From positions 1-64,000 of the forward strand of contig NZ_JANRHH010000036.1 of the NCBI RefSeq assembly GCF_030433435.1: a stretch of DNA of 64,000 nucleotides. The letters are read 5' to 3'. Source of the stretch: Polycladomyces subterraneus (GTDB taxonomy: Bacteria; Bacillota; Bacilli; Thermoactinomycetales; JIR-001). The notes under the pieces are model-generated. The model saw only the letters and a program-made list of their open reading frames with translations. It searched no databases and was not told the DNA's origin. Below are positions 19,418-28,513 of this stretch, piece by piece; the first letter of the stretch is position 1; each line of letters starts with the position of its first letter. Made by a program: the position numbers and the translations under genes.

Positions 19418-21112
19418 ATGCTTCGGGAAATGTCCATCCGCCATTTTGCCATCATCGACCATGTCCGTCTGACGTTTGACGACGGATTTCATGTGCTGAC
19501 CGGGGAAACCGGCGCGGGGAAATCGATCCTGATCGATGCCATCGGGCTTTTGGTCGGGGGACGCGGTTCCGCCGATTTCGTACGTCACGGAAAAGAGAAG
19601 GCAGAGATTGAAGGGCTATTTGAGGTACCGGCTGATCACCCAGTGAGAGATGTTTTGTCCGAAATGGGCATCGAACCGGAAGAGGATGTCCTCATCATCC
19701 GTCGGGAAATCGCGGCGAGCGGCAAAAGCACTTGCCGGATCAACGGACGCATGGTGACCTTGGCCATGTTGAAACAAGTGGGCGAACGGCTGCTGGACAT
19801 CCACGGTCAGCATGAGCATCAATCCCTGCTGAAACCGGAAGAACACGTGGAATGGCTGGATGCTTTCGGTGGAGAACCGCTTTTGGCCAAACGCAGGGAG
19901 TACGAAGCCGTCTACCGAAAATACCGCGATCGGGAACGTGAATGGCAACGCTTAACGGTGGACGAGAAAGAGATGGCCCAACGAATTGATCTGCTACGCT
20001 TTCAACAGGAGGAAATTGCTGCGGCAAAGTTGACGGAGGAAGAAGAAGAGGAACTGGAGTTGGAGCGCAATCGGTTAGCGCATGCCGAAAAAATCGTCCA
20101 GAACGCGTCGGAGGCATATGAGGCATTGTACGGGGAACGGCGCGGACTGGAGCACCTGCACGACGCTTTACAAGCGTTGGAAGAGATTGTCCAAGTAGAT
20201 GAATCGATCCGTTCCGTGTGGGAAATGGTCCAAAGCGCATACTATCAGTTGGAGGAAGCTGCGCGAGAGCTGGGAAAGTATCGTGATCAACTGGAATTTG
20301 ACCCCGACCGGCTGGTCGAAGTGGAAGACCGTCTCCACCTGATTCGCCAACTGAAACGAAAATATGGCGATTCCATCCGCGACATTCTGTCGTTCGGCGA
20401 GCGTGTACAGGAAGAGCTGGAGCAATTGTTGAACCGAGATGAAAACAAAGAAGCGCTGGAAGCGGAAATAAAGCAACTTCGCGCAGTATTGGACCAAAAG
20501 GCGAAGGAACTGACCGCTTTGCGGAAACAAGCGGCCCAACGTTTGGAGGAGCGGGTAGAAAAAGAGCTGGCCGATCTCAATATGGGGGCCACCACGTTTC
20601 ATGTTGCCTTTTACGCTTCTGAAACACCGAACGGATTGACGCCGATCGGCAAGGACCGGATTGAGTTTCAAATTGCGCCCAACCCTGGTGAACCGCTCAG
20701 ACCACTGGCCAAAATTGCATCTGGCGGGGAATTGTCCCGGATTATGCTGGCATTGAAAACGCTGTTTGCAGATGTGGACCACATCCCTACCCTCATTTTT
20801 GATGAGATCGATACGGGGGTCAGTGGACGCGCAGCCCAAGCGATTGCCGAGAAAATGGTGGCTTTGGGGCGAAAAAGCCAAGTCTTGTGCATCACGCATT
20901 TGCCACAAGTGGCCTGTATGGCGGACACGCACTTTTACATTTACAAAGAAGCAGAATCAGGACACACCAAAACCCATGTCGAAAAACTGGATAGGCAGGG
21001 AAGAACGTTGGAGCTGGCCCGGATGCTGGGCGGTGTGGAAGTGACGGACACCACACGAGAACATGCGCAGGAGATGCTTCAAATGGCCGAACAGATGAAA
21101 AAAGCGATCTAA
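19418..21112 (+). CDS. recN: DNA repair protein RecN
   Basis: A 564-residue SMC-like ATPase that acts early at double-strand breaks. The Walker A is GETGAGKS (about 29-36), there is a long coiled coil (about 150-380), and the C-terminal half has LASGGELSRIMLALK, the signature, and LIFDEIDTGVSGRAAQAI, the Walker B. Start ATG 19418 (MLREMSIRHFAIIDHVRL) is preferred over a TTG at 19400. A terminator follows the gene. Confidence 0.96.
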   Translation: MLREMSIRHFAIIDHVRLTFDDGFHVLTGETGAGKSILIDAIGLLVGGRGSADFVRHGKEKAEIEGLFEVPADHPVRDVLSEMGIEPEEDVLIIRREIAASGKSTCRINGRMVTLAMLKQVGERLLDIHGQHEHQSLLKPEEHVEWLDAFGGEPLLAKRREYEAVYRKYRDREREWQRLTVDEKEMAQRIDLLRFQQEEIAAAKLTEEEEEELELERNRLAHAEKIVQNASEAYEALYGERRGLEHLHDALQALEEIVQVDESIRSVWEMVQSAYYQLEEAARELGKYRDQLEFDPDRLVEVEDRLHLIRQLKRKYGDSIRDILSFGERVQEELEQLLNRDENKEALEAEIKQLRAVLDQKAKELTALRKQAAQRLEERVEKELADLNMGATTFHVAFYASETPNGLTPIGKDRIEFQIAPNPGEPLRPLAKIASGGELSRIMLALKTLFADVDHIPTLIFDEIDTGVSGRAAQAIAEKMVALGRKSQVLCITHLPQVACMADTHFYIYKEAESGHTKTHVEKLDRQGRTLELARMLGGVEVTDTTREHAQEMLQMAEQMKKAI

Positions 21113-21121
21113 AAAGGAAAT

Positions 21122-21165
21122 AAGCCGCTTTCGGGAAGTCCTGTTCCCAAAGCGGCTTTACTTTT
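21122..21165 (+). terminator. Terminator after recN
   Basis: AAGCCGCTTT (21122-21131) pairs perfectly with AAAGCGGCTT (21149-21158) and is followed by TACTTTTC. It closes the unit from oapA/dxs to recN. Confidence 0.8.
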
Positions 21166-21314
21166 CGTGCAGCTCATCAGTGTCATTCGGATTGTCAGGA
21201 ATCATTTGTGTAACATAAAAGGCTCGGGCCGCGGGCAATGTAACAGTACCGACGGTCAACACTGGGTATCAACGCGATGGAGGTGCAGGCAGGAGCGCGG
21301 GAGTGTGATCCGTT

Positions 21315-22745
21315 TTGCGGGAAAAACAGAAAAGAAAATGGTGGGGTATTGTACTGGTTGGCTTCCTTATCTGGGCCAGTATGACACCGACTTTTCAACA
21401 GTTCACTTCGTTCCCCCGGGAATTGCGCTTGTTTTCCGGTCATCAGGAACAACTTCGACTGACAATGCCGGCCACTGTGATGGCCGACATCGCCGATCCA
21501 CACGTAGCGGCGATCAACGGGAAAAGTCGTGCGCAACTGGATTTGCATCATCCGTTTACCGTCATGACCAAACATCGCGGACAGACGCGGCTGACCCTCC
21601 GGTTGTTTGGACGCATTCCACTCAAGACACTGCAATTGCGGGTTTTGCCGGAAATCCGCGTGATTCCCGGCGGACAGTCGATCGGGGTCAAACTGCAATC
21701 AGCCGGAGTGATGGTTGTCGGTCATCATCTGGTATCGCAGGGAGATGAGGCGATTTCACCCGGAGAAAAAGCGGATATCCACGTCGGTGACTATATCGTG
21801 CGCATCAATGATCAACCGATCAAAAACGTCAACCAAGTGTCAACCATTGTCCGGAAGACATTTGGCCAACCGCTGAAAGTGAAGCTGGTACGCGGTGACA
21901 GTGAGCGGGAGACGACATTGACACCCGTCTTCGACAAACGGGAGGGGATCTATCGCATCGGCCTCTATATCCGTGATTCCGCCGCGGGTGTGGGCACATT
22001 GACGTTTTACGATCCGGTTCGAAAAGTGTATGGTGCGTTGGGGCATGTCATATCCGATATGGATACCGGTCAGCCGATTCGAGTCGGAGGGGGGACGATC
22101 ATTCATTCCAGCGTCACCTCCATCCAAAGAGGAGAGTCGGGTGAACCCGGGGAAAAACGCGCGATTTTTTTCCAGGAGCATCACGTTCTCGGTTCCATTC
22201 GACGCAATACGCCGTTCGGGATCTTCGGTAAAATGGACCGATTGCCCGACAAGGGCCTGTACAATCGAACAGTTCCTGTAGCGTTGGCAGAAGAGGTAAA
22301 AGAAGGACCGGCCCAAATCCTGACAGTGGTGGAAGGGCAAAAAGTGGAGCGGTACAACATTGAGATCGTACATGTAGTTCATCAAAAATATCCAGCGACC
22401 AAAGGGATGATCATCAAAATTACCGACCCGAGACTGTTAAAGAGTACGGGAGGGATCGTTCAGGGGATGAGCGGCAGTCCCATTTTGCAGAACGGCAAAC
22501 TGATTGGAGCTGTGACACATGTCTTTGTTAATGATCCCACTTCCGGGTACGGTACACTGATTGAATGGATGTTGCAGGATGCGGGAGTACTAAATGCGGC
22601 GGGTCTCCAAGAGACCCGTTTCTCTTTTTTATCATTAAAGGAAATGTATGGTCGTATTTTGAATCCAAAAGCAGGATCGACCATTGGAAATGTCGAAAAA
22701 CTTCATAGCACAATCAAAGAAGCGGACAGGGGGACATTGCTTTGA
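21315..22745 (+). CDS. spoIVB: SpoIVB serine peptidase, with an unusual C-terminal extension
   Basis: A forespore-secreted PDZ serine protease that cleaves SpoIVFA and so triggers pro-sigma-K processing. It has an N-terminal membrane anchor (about 9-22), a PDZ region (about 110-200) and the peptidase S55 core. [10 protein letters not shown] carries the catalytic His, and [20 protein letters not shown] the catalytic Ser. The TTG start at 21315 is the best available. Normal SpoIVB ends soon after [10 protein letters not shown]. Here the frame continues about 45 residues through a perfect terminator (22600-22630) and a sigma-H-like promoter into the spo0A start. A TAA sits one base out of frame at 22590-22592, so a one-base change probably removed the true stop. 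Confidence 0.9.
   Translation: MREKQKRKWWGIVLVGFLIWASMTPTFQQFTSFPRELRLFSGHQEQLRLTMPATVMADIADPHVAAINGKSRAQLDLHHPFTVMTKHRGQTRLTLRLFGRIPLKTLQLRVLPEIRVIPGGQSIGVKLQSAGVMVVGHHLVSQGDEAISPGEKADIHVGDYIVRINDQPIKNVNQVSTIVRKTFGQPLKVKLVRGDSERETTLTPVFDKREGIYRIGLYIRDSAAGVGTLTFYDPVRKVYGALGHVISDMDTGQPIRVGGGTIIHSSVTSIQRGESGEPGEKRAIFFQEHHVLGSIRRNTPFGIFGKMDRLPDKGLYNRTVPVALAEEVKEGPAQILTVVEGQKVERYNIEIVHVVHQKYPATKGMIIKITDPRLLKSTGGIVQGMSGSPILQNGKLIGAVTHVFVNDPTSGYGTLIEWMLQDAGVLNAAGLQETRFSFLSLKEMYGRILNPKAGSTIGNVEKLHSTIKEADRGTLL
22600..22630 (+). terminator. Terminator inside the apparent spoIVB frame
   Basis: CGGGTCTC (22600-22607) pairs with GAGACCCG (22611-22618), followed by TTTCTCTTTTTT. It is placed exactly where a spoIVB terminator is expected, which argues that the coding frame should end before it. 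Confidence 0.85.
22637..22664 (+). promoter_or_regulatory. Sigma-H-like promoter for spo0A
   Basis: AAAGGAAAT (22637-22645), 12 bases, then TTTGAAT (22658-22664). This fits the sigma-H pattern RnAGGAwWW-N11/12-RnnGAAT with one mismatch. In Bacillus the sporulation promoter of spo0A is sigma-H dependent and lies in the same spot. Confidence 0.6.
22691..22697 (+). promoter_or_regulatory. 0A box upstream of spo0A
   Basis: TGTCGAA is a perfect Spo0A-binding heptamer, 45 bases before the spo0A start and about 20 bases after the predicted sigma-H start point. It suggests autoregulation, as known in Bacillus. A heptamer can occur by chance, but its position supports the call. Confidence 0.55.
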
Positions 22746-23521
22746 ATAAAATCCGCGTTTTGTTGGCCGACGACAATCGGGAGTTTGCTGAATTGTTAAG
22801 GGAATATCTCGCTTCCCAGGACGACATGGACGTGATTGGTGTTGCCTACAATGGCAATGAAGTGTTGGAAAAATTGGAGAAAGACGTGCCGGATGTGTTG
22901 GTGCTGGACATCATCATGCCACACTTGGACGGATTGGGTGTGTTGGAACAAATCCACGAACGGGGAATCAAACCGGTTCCCAAAATCATGATGTTAACGG
23001 CTTTTGGTCAGGAAAACATCACCCAGCGTGCAGTGGAATTGGGAGCGGCCTATTACATACTCAAACCATTTGATATGGACGTGTTGGCGCATCGGATCCG
23101 TCAAATGAAAGGACAACCGGGCGCACCGACCACGATGAAGTCGATGAATCCGCAGTTGAACCGAACCAACAATCTAGACGCCAACATCACGAGTGTGATC
23201 CACGAAATCGGCGTACCAGCTCATATTAAAGGGTATCTGTACCTCCGCGAAGCCATCACGATGGTGTACAACGAAGTGGAGTTGCTCGGCGCCATTACCA
23301 AAACGTTGTATCCACGGATCGCGGAGAAGTACAACACCACGCCCAGTCGGGTCGAACGGGCGATTCGTCACGCGATCGAGGTAGCTTGGAGTCGGGGCAA
23401 CATGGAATCCATTCGCAATCTGTTTGGATATACCATCAACGTGACCAAGGCAAAACCCACCAACAGCGAATTTATCGCGATGGTAGCGGACAAATTGCGT
23501 ATCGAGCACAAAGTGGGTTGA
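22742..23521 (+). CDS. spo0A: Sporulation master regulator Spo0A
   Basis: A 259-residue response regulator. The receiver domain (1-120) has LADDNREF, the phosphorylated Asp in [13 protein letters not shown] and the Lys in [11 protein letters not shown] linker leads to the Spo0A C-terminal DNA-binding domain (about 145-259), whose recognition region [20 protein letters not shown] is conserved. The start is TTG 22742, overlapping the end of the spoIVB frame by four bases; the ribosome site is GGGGGA at 22729-22734. It is the last gene of the conserved block and has its own terminator. Confidence 0.97.
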   Translation: MNKIRVLLADDNREFAELLREYLASQDDMDVIGVAYNGNEVLEKLEKDVPDVLVLDIIMPHLDGLGVLEQIHERGIKPVPKIMMLTAFGQENITQRAVELGAAYYILKPFDMDVLAHRIRQMKGQPGAPTTMKSMNPQLNRTNNLDANITSVIHEIGVPAHIKGYLYLREAITMVYNEVELLGAITKTLYPRIAEKYNTTPSRVERAIRHAIEVAWSRGNMESIRNLFGYTINVTKAKPTNSEFIAMVADKLRIEHKVG

Positions 23522-23630
23522 CACCCCATACGCCTGATGGCATGGGATTCTGGCATCTGTGGCCCGTCTTGCAGCGTATGCTGGAACGAGCTGAGAAAAC
23601 GAAGCGCGGGACTAAGATTACCTGAAAAAA

Positions 23631-23666
23631 CCTCCGGAATTTCTTTCAGATTCCGGAGGTTTTTTG
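23631..23666 (+). terminator. Terminator after spo0A
   Basis: CCTCCGGAAT (23631-23640) pairs perfectly with ATTCCGGAGG (23650-23659), with TTTTTT after it and AAAAAA before it, so it can work in both directions. Confidence 0.9.
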
Positions 23667-23800
23667 CGTTTGGTGCGAGAGGGAAGGTCCACACAAATCT
23701 TTAATCAACTCGTGCGGAAACAATCACCCGACGGGTTGATTTTTTGATAAAATATAAGAGATTTATGCCGGATGAACAGTCGTGAGAGGCAAGATACGGG

Positions 23801-24335
23801 ATGACGCAGAAGAATTCATCAAATGGTAAATCGATGTCGGAACAAGAACTGTACGATTTGATGAAAGAAATGTATGACAAAGAGCTGACGCGGAAAGATA
23901 CAATGGAAATGCGCATTCAGATACCGATTGCCATGATCACGGCAATGATGGGTGGCTTTTATTACCTGGCCAAAAAACTGGTATCCGCCATTTCCATGAC
24001 TTCCCCTTTACTATCCAGCAATTTGTTGTTTTTTTTTGGGTGGTTCGTTTTCGTCAATTTGTGTCAGTATGCTGTTTTTCTTTAAATTTTTGTGGCCGGT
24101 CAACTATGAGTGGATGCCCCGGGCGTGGGATATTCAAGCGCAATATCCCGAAAAAAAGGCGGTTTTGAGAAAGGCGCTGATCAAAAAATACGCCAAATGC
24201 GCGGATATCAACTCGCGGATCAACGACCGTAGAGCTGATGATTTCGCCCATGGCATGCAGGCACTCATCATTGCGCTGGCTTTGGCCATACTGGCTTGTC
24301 TGCCGTACGGATGGTTCTTGTTCATTTCCAGATGA
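23801..24335 (+). pseudogene. Small membrane protein gene broken by a frameshift
   Basis: Two overlapping frames join into one sensible protein. The first (23801-24085) starts MTQKNSSNGKSMSEQELYDL, has LTRKDTMEMRIQIPIAMITA and two helices, and stops after QYAVFL. The second continues FFFKFLWPVNYEWMPRAW and ends with a further helix (IIALALAILACLPYGWFLF). One extra T in the T5 tract at about 24073-24077 would give a single product of about 178 residues. The layout, a cytoplasmic segment with three or four helices, resembles small uncharacterised membrane proteins with a YDKEL-type N-terminus. Function is unknown. It may be a sequencing error, a real mutation or a slippage site. Confidence 0.55.
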
Positions 24336-24354
24336 ATCACGGGAGGAATAGGGA

Positions 24355-24555
24355 ATGTCCAAACGCAACACGCAATACGAAGACGAATACGAATGGCTGG
24401 AAACCCGCTCGCAAAAAGGGCGTGTGAAAAAGGAGAAGCTTCTGGAAGAAGCGATCTTTTTTCGGGGGGCGCCTGCAAAATTGCATCGCAAAGTCGAAAA
24501 GGTACGCAAAGAAAAGGAAGCGGACCACCAAGAAAACAACGACCGGGATACATAA
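24355..24555 (+). CDS. Small charged hypothetical protein
   Basis: A 66-residue, highly charged protein (many Lys, Glu and Arg) with no membrane segment and no family I recognise. A good ribosome site (GGGAGGAA at 24341-24348) precedes the ATG at 24355, and a terminator follows, so it is likely expressed. It probably shares a transcript with the membrane protein upstream, 19 bases away. Confidence 0.6.
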   Translation: MSKRNTQYEDEYEWLETRSQKGRVKKEKLLEEAIFFRGAPAKLHRKVEKVRKEKEADHQENNDRDT

Positions 24556-24570
24556 TTTCTGCCCAAATGG

Positions 24571-24631
24571 AAGGACCGATTATCCGCCAGGGATGTATGG
24601 AGGCCGATCGGCGGACGATCGGTCCTTTTTT
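24571..24631 (+). terminator. Terminator between the small gene and sodA
   Basis: AAGGACCGAT (24571-24580) pairs with ATCGGTCCTT (24618-24627), and TCCGCC (24583-24588) pairs with GGCGGA (24610-24615), with a T-run to 24631. It serves the plus strand; the convergent sodA gene ends at its right edge. Confidence 0.8.
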
Positions 24632-25623
24632 CAATACGGTCTCCATCGAATCGTTTGCGCCTGAACAAAACGGCGGTTGACCGCTGGCCAATTGACGACG
24701 TGCCACCAGGCTTCGATGTAGTCCTTTCGTTTGTTGGGGTATTTCAAATAATAGGCGTGTTCCCACACATCCAAAGGCAGCAGCGGAATCACGTCCCATT
24801 GTGACAGGTTTTGGTGTTTTTCCGCCTGCAGGATCTCCAGGTGTTGGGCTCGTGGTGCCCAGACGAGAATCGCCCAGCCCCCTCCTTCGACTTTTTCGGC
24901 GGCTTGCGAGAAATGTTTCTTGAACGCTTGGAAACTGCCGAAGTCCCGTTCGATTTGCTTACGTATCGGACCTGTGGGTTTTCCACCGGCATGAGGAGCC
25001 ATCGTTTCCCAAAACAAGGTGTGCAGATAATGACCGGCCCCGTTGAAGGCTGCTTCGCGTTCCCAGTGTTTGATCAGATCGAAGTTGCCGGTTTTTCGCG
25101 CTTGCACCATCATTAATTCCGCTTTGTTCAAGCCGTCGACATAACTTTTGTGGTGTTCGTCATGGTGTAGGTGCATCGTTTTTTCGTCGATGTACGGTTC
25201 CAGGGCGTTGTAGGGGTAGGGGAGCGGTGGTAGCTTGTGTTTTCCCGGAGGGACGGGGTGGATTTGGATTTCGGTTTCGGAAGTGGTATCGGATGATGTA
25301 TGCTCATCATCGGATGGCTCGATGGGCAAAGTGTGAACCGACGCGGGGTGGGGGGGATGATGGAACAGAACCGTCAGCATTTGCTGATGGGTATAATACG
25401 CACGATGCAGCGCCTCATACAACTGATCTGCTGTGCTAGCCTGATCGGTAGCCAATTGTTGCAACGATTGAAATGCCTGATCGATTCGGTCCAGCTGTTT
25501 CAACAGTGAAGGATTGCGGGTGGATGAGTGAATGGAGGCGATTTTTTGCCGTCCTTGCCGGGTGATGGACAAAATTTGGTGACGAAGGGAAGAAGTCATG
25601 TAACGATTGTACGAAACTGACAT
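24631..25623 (-). CDS. Fe/Mn superoxide dismutase with N-terminal extension
   Basis: A 330-residue protein. The C-terminal 200 residues form a complete Fe/Mn SOD: LPPLPYPYNALEPYI, HLHHDEHHKSYVDGLNKAE, HYLHTLFWETM, GGGWAILVW and the DVWEHAYYLKY metal motif. The first 130 residues are extra: a helical region (about 10-100) and an acidic Ser/Thr linker with SDDEHTSSDTTSETE. Bacillus SodF also carries an N-terminal extension, so this may be the same type. The ATG at 25623 has GAGGAGG upstream; a farther ATG at 25656 is less likely. Metal preference cannot be decided from sequence alone. Confidence 0.9.
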   Translation of the reverse strand: MSVSYNRYMTSSLRHQILSITRQGRQKIASIHSSTRNPSLLKQLDRIDQAFQSLQQLATDQASTADQLYEALHRAYYTHQQMLTVLFHHPPHPASVHTLPIEPSDDEHTSSDTTSETEIQIHPVPPGKHKLPPLPYPYNALEPYIDEKTMHLHHDEHHKSYVDGLNKAELMMVQARKTGNFDLIKHWEREAAFNGAGHYLHTLFWETMAPHAGGKPTGPIRKQIERDFGSFQAFKKHFSQAAEKVEGGGWAILVWAPRAQHLEILQAEKHQNLSQWDVIPLLPLDVWEHAYYLKYPNKRKDYIEAWWHVVNWPAVNRRFVQAQTIRWRPY

Positions 25624-25795
25624 GCACGTTCCTCCTCGGGTATGGGCTACGATCACAAGATATGTGACCGTTCGGGGAGGTGTGCCTCGTCTCCTGACGG
25701 AGCGCTATTGATCGCTTACGAATCTTCAAGCGGGGACGCGAGCCGACAACGCGCTTAAGAGAGGCGATGGCCCGCGACTTCCCGAGCCCGAAGGT

Positions 25796-26047
25796 CTATT
25801 TCCTCTCGATCCATTTCCGCAGTTTTGGCTGAATTTGGTTGCGTTTGAAGTCGCGGTAGAAAATGAAACCGGCGAGAAAACACAATCCAAACAAAAACAG
25901 CGCCAGTCCCCCTATGAAAGGGAGCCACGCAAAACGCCCTCTGGCAAAATAATTGAAGAAAACATCACGCATCAGTGTCCAACCGTAAACGCCCAGCACT
26001 CCGGGGATGCACAGCACGATGATGGCGAGCAATCGTTGGTACAACAT
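25796..26047 (-). CDS. DUF2627 small membrane protein (YqzF type)
   Basis: An 83-residue protein with two membrane segments (about 4-22 and 38-60) and a basic C-terminus. Its pattern (YQRLLAIIVLCIPGVLGVYG) and its place next to bkdR match DUF2627/YqzF of Bacillus. The start ATG 26047 follows AAAGGCGG; an in-frame ATG at 26077 has no ribosome site. It is divergent from bkdR. Function is unknown. Confidence 0.8.
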   Translation of the reverse strand: MLYQRLLAIIVLCIPGVLGVYGWTLMRDVFFNYFARGRFAWLPFIGGLALFLFGLCFLAGFIFYRDFKRNQIQPKLRKWIERK

Positions 26048-26188
26048 GTCAATACCGCCTTTCTTTCCTCTCTCCATAATGGTATCTTAATTCATGTCTG
26101 TTTTCCACGGTTTGGTCTTACATGAAAATCTTCCGGTTATGGTAAGATGATACCGGATTGACACCTCACACCACAAAGGGGGGAGAAT

Positions 26189-28258
26189 GTGAAACGGTTT
26201 CTGATTGTGGGTGGGGGAAAGGGAGGAACGGCACTTCTTCGGACCTTGTCCGAAATGGACCGAGTGGTGGTGATGGGTGTGGTCGATGTAAACGATCATG
26301 CTCCCGCCGTCCGTTTGGCCAGGGAAATGGGGATTCCGACCGGTACGGACGTGACCCCCTTTCTGAGAGAGCGACCCGATGTCATTTTGGAGGTAACCGG
26401 AGACCCGTCCGTTTATGAACATTTGTGTCGTCTCACGGAACAGGGGACCCTTGTGATCTCGGGTGCTGTGGCTAATCTCATGTTGCAACTGATCGAAGAA
26501 AAAGAAACGTGGTTTGAAGCATGGCGATCCCGGCAACGGGAGTTGGACGCGATCCTCAACTCCACGCATGACGGGATGATCGCCGTCAACAAACAGGGGA
26601 AAATCACGCTGTTTAACCGGGCGGCCGAACGATTGATGAAGATGAGTATGTCCGACGTGATGGGCAAACCAGTATCGGAGACGATCCCCAATACCCGGTT
26701 GGATTATGTGCTAAAAACCGGCAAACGGGAGCTGAACCGCCAACAGACATTGCCTGACGGCACGCGTATCGTGACCAACCGCGTGCCGGTGACGGACCGT
26801 CATGGCAATGTGATCGGCGCCGTGGCCGTTTTTCGGGACATCACAGAAGTGACCTCCCTCAGTCAGCAAGTGACCAACCTGGAAAGCATGAAAAGTTTGC
26901 TTCAAGCGATTATCGACTCCTCCGACGATGCTATCTCCGTAGTGGATGCGCAGGGGATCGGCATCCTGATCAACCCCGCCTATACCCGGTTGACCGGCCT
27001 GAAGCCGGAAGAGGTGATTGGCAAACCGGCCGACACCGACATTTCCGAAGGGGAAAGCATGCATATGAAGGTGCTGAAAACACGGCAACCGGTTCGCGGG
27101 GTGCCGATGAAAGTGGGTCCGCACCGGAAGGATGTCGTCGTCAATGTCGCTCCGATCATTGTGGATGGGGAACTGAAGGGCAGCGTCGGCATTTTGCACG
27201 ATATGTCCGAGATCCAAAAGCTAAATCAGGAGCTGGAGCGGGCCCGGCGGATCATCCGCACACTGGAGGCGAAGTATACGTTTGACGACATCATTGGCCG
27301 AAGCGAAGCGTTCATCTATGCGGTCGAACAAGCCCGTCAAGCGGCGAAAACACGAGCGACGGTTCTGTTGCGAGGGGAATCCGGTACTGGAAAAGAGCTG
27401 TTCGCTCATGCGATCCACAATGACAGCGACCGGAAATACCATCAGTTCGTCCGGGTCAACTGTGCGGCTATTTCCGAATCGCTGTTGGAAAGCGAGCTGT
27501 TTGGATATGTCGAGGGCGCGTTCACCGGGGCGCGTCGCGGCGGTAAAAAGGGATTGTTTGAGGAGGCGAGCGGAGGCACCATTTTTTTGGACGAAATCGG
27601 GGAGTTGGCCCCCAACATTCAAGCCAAACTCCTGCGCGTCCTGCAGGAGAAGGAAGTGCTCCGTGTCGGAGGAACCAAACCGATTCCCGTCGATGTGCGG
27701 GTGATTGCCGCCACCAATGTCGATTTGGAAAAGGCGATTCGGGAAAAACGCTTCCGGGAGGATTTGTACTACCGGCTCAATGTGTTGCCGATCCACATCC
27801 CGCCCTTACGTCAACGTAAAGAGGATTTGCCCGATTTGGCCTTGCATGTGATCAAGCGGTTCAACCAAGAATACGGGCGCAATGTGGAGACGATCGATCC
27901 GCATGCCCTCCAAGCCTTGCAATCCTATTCATGGCCCGGGAATGTACGGGAGCTGGAGAACGTATTGGGTCGTGCGATGATCAACATGGGTTATCACGAG
28001 CGAACCATGCGGTTAGAGCATTTGCCGCCGTTGGAAGCGACGTCCCGTGCGGTGTTCCCGGACATGGGTGATGGGGCGGAAGGGGAAACACTCCAGGAAG
28101 TGATGGCGCGTGTCGAAAAGGAGACCATCCTTCGCACTTATCGGCAATGTGGCGGCAATAAGACGGAAACGGCCCGGCGGTTGGGCATCTCTGTGCGCAA
28201 TCTCTATTACAAGTTGGAGCGTTATCAGCTGGATTCCGATCCGGAGATGGAAATATAA
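26189..28258 (+). CDS. bkdR: Sigma-54 dependent activator BkdR
   Basis: A 689-residue activator of the branched-chain keto-acid operon downstream. The N-terminal 110 residues look like a Rossmann-type nucleotide-binding domain (FLIVGGGKGGTALL). Two PAS domains follow (about 118-225 and 232-345), then the AAA+ core with Walker A GESGTGKE (about 396-403), the sigma-54 contact loop GAFTGA (about 442-447) and GGTIFLDEIGEL. A Fis-type helix-turn-helix (ETARRLGISVRNLYYKL, about 659-675) closes the protein. The GTG start at 26189 follows AAGGGGGGAGAA. Its likely binding sites are the two TGCAA-N4-TTGCA palindromes just downstream. The signal is not known from the sequence. Confidence 0.95.
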   Translation: MKRFLIVGGGKGGTALLRTLSEMDRVVVMGVVDVNDHAPAVRLAREMGIPTGTDVTPFLRERPDVILEVTGDPSVYEHLCRLTEQGTLVISGAVANLMLQLIEEKETWFEAWRSRQRELDAILNSTHDGMIAVNKQGKITLFNRAAERLMKMSMSDVMGKPVSETIPNTRLDYVLKTGKRELNRQQTLPDGTRIVTNRVPVTDRHGNVIGAVAVFRDITEVTSLSQQVTNLESMKSLLQAIIDSSDDAISVVDAQGIGILINPAYTRLTGLKPEEVIGKPADTDISEGESMHMKVLKTRQPVRGVPMKVGPHRKDVVVNVAPIIVDGELKGSVGILHDMSEIQKLNQELERARRIIRTLEAKYTFDDIIGRSEAFIYAVEQARQAAKTRATVLLRGESGTGKELFAHAIHNDSDRKYHQFVRVNCAAISESLLESELFGYVEGAFTGARRGGKKGLFEEASGGTIFLDEIGELAPNIQAKLLRVLQEKEVLRVGGTKPIPVDVRVIAATNVDLEKAIREKRFREDLYYRLNVLPIHIPPLRQRKEDLPDLALHVIKRFNQEYGRNVETIDPHALQALQSYSWPGNVRELENVLGRAMINMGYHERTMRLEHLPPLEATSRAVFPDMGDGAEGETLQEVMARVEKETILRTYRQCGGNKTETARRLGISVRNLYYKLERYQLDSDPEMEI

Positions 28259-28260
28259 CC

Positions 28261-28308
28261 TGCAATTTTTTGCAGGAAAGATCCATCATAGGCGTGCAAA
28301 ATATTGCA
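28261..28308 (+). promoter_or_regulatory. Twin palindromes, probable BkdR enhancer sites
   Basis: TGCAATTTTTTGCA (28261-28274) and TGCAAAATATTGCA (28295-28308) are both perfect TGCAA-N4-TTGCA palindromes, each followed by GG. Their centres are 34 bases apart and about 120-150 bases upstream of the -24/-12 promoter. That is the expected position for dimers of a sigma-54 activator. The first also lies at the very end of bkdR. Confidence 0.75.
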
Positions 28309-28407
28309 GGGATTTTCTTGGTTTTCTTATCGGCACTTCTGTCGAGTCTCACGGATAGAAGCGGAAAATCAGTTTTTTCCGCAGTTGTCCAACCTGATGA
28401 CGGGAGA

Positions 28408-28424
28408 TTGGCATGGGATTTGCA
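28408..28424 (+). promoter_or_regulatory. Sigma-54 (-24/-12) promoter of the bkd operon
   Basis: TTGGCATGGGATTTGCA has GG at 28410-28411 and GC at 28422-28423 with exactly 10 bases between, the strict sigma-54 geometry. It is 90 bases before ptb and downstream of the sigma-54 activator gene. Confidence 0.88.
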
Positions 28425-28513
28425 CTTAACTGCATGAGGGCCGACCATTTCGAGAACAATATTGAGCAAAGATCCGGCAAAAAAAGACAAGGTCGGAAAA
28501 AAGAGGTGGAATC

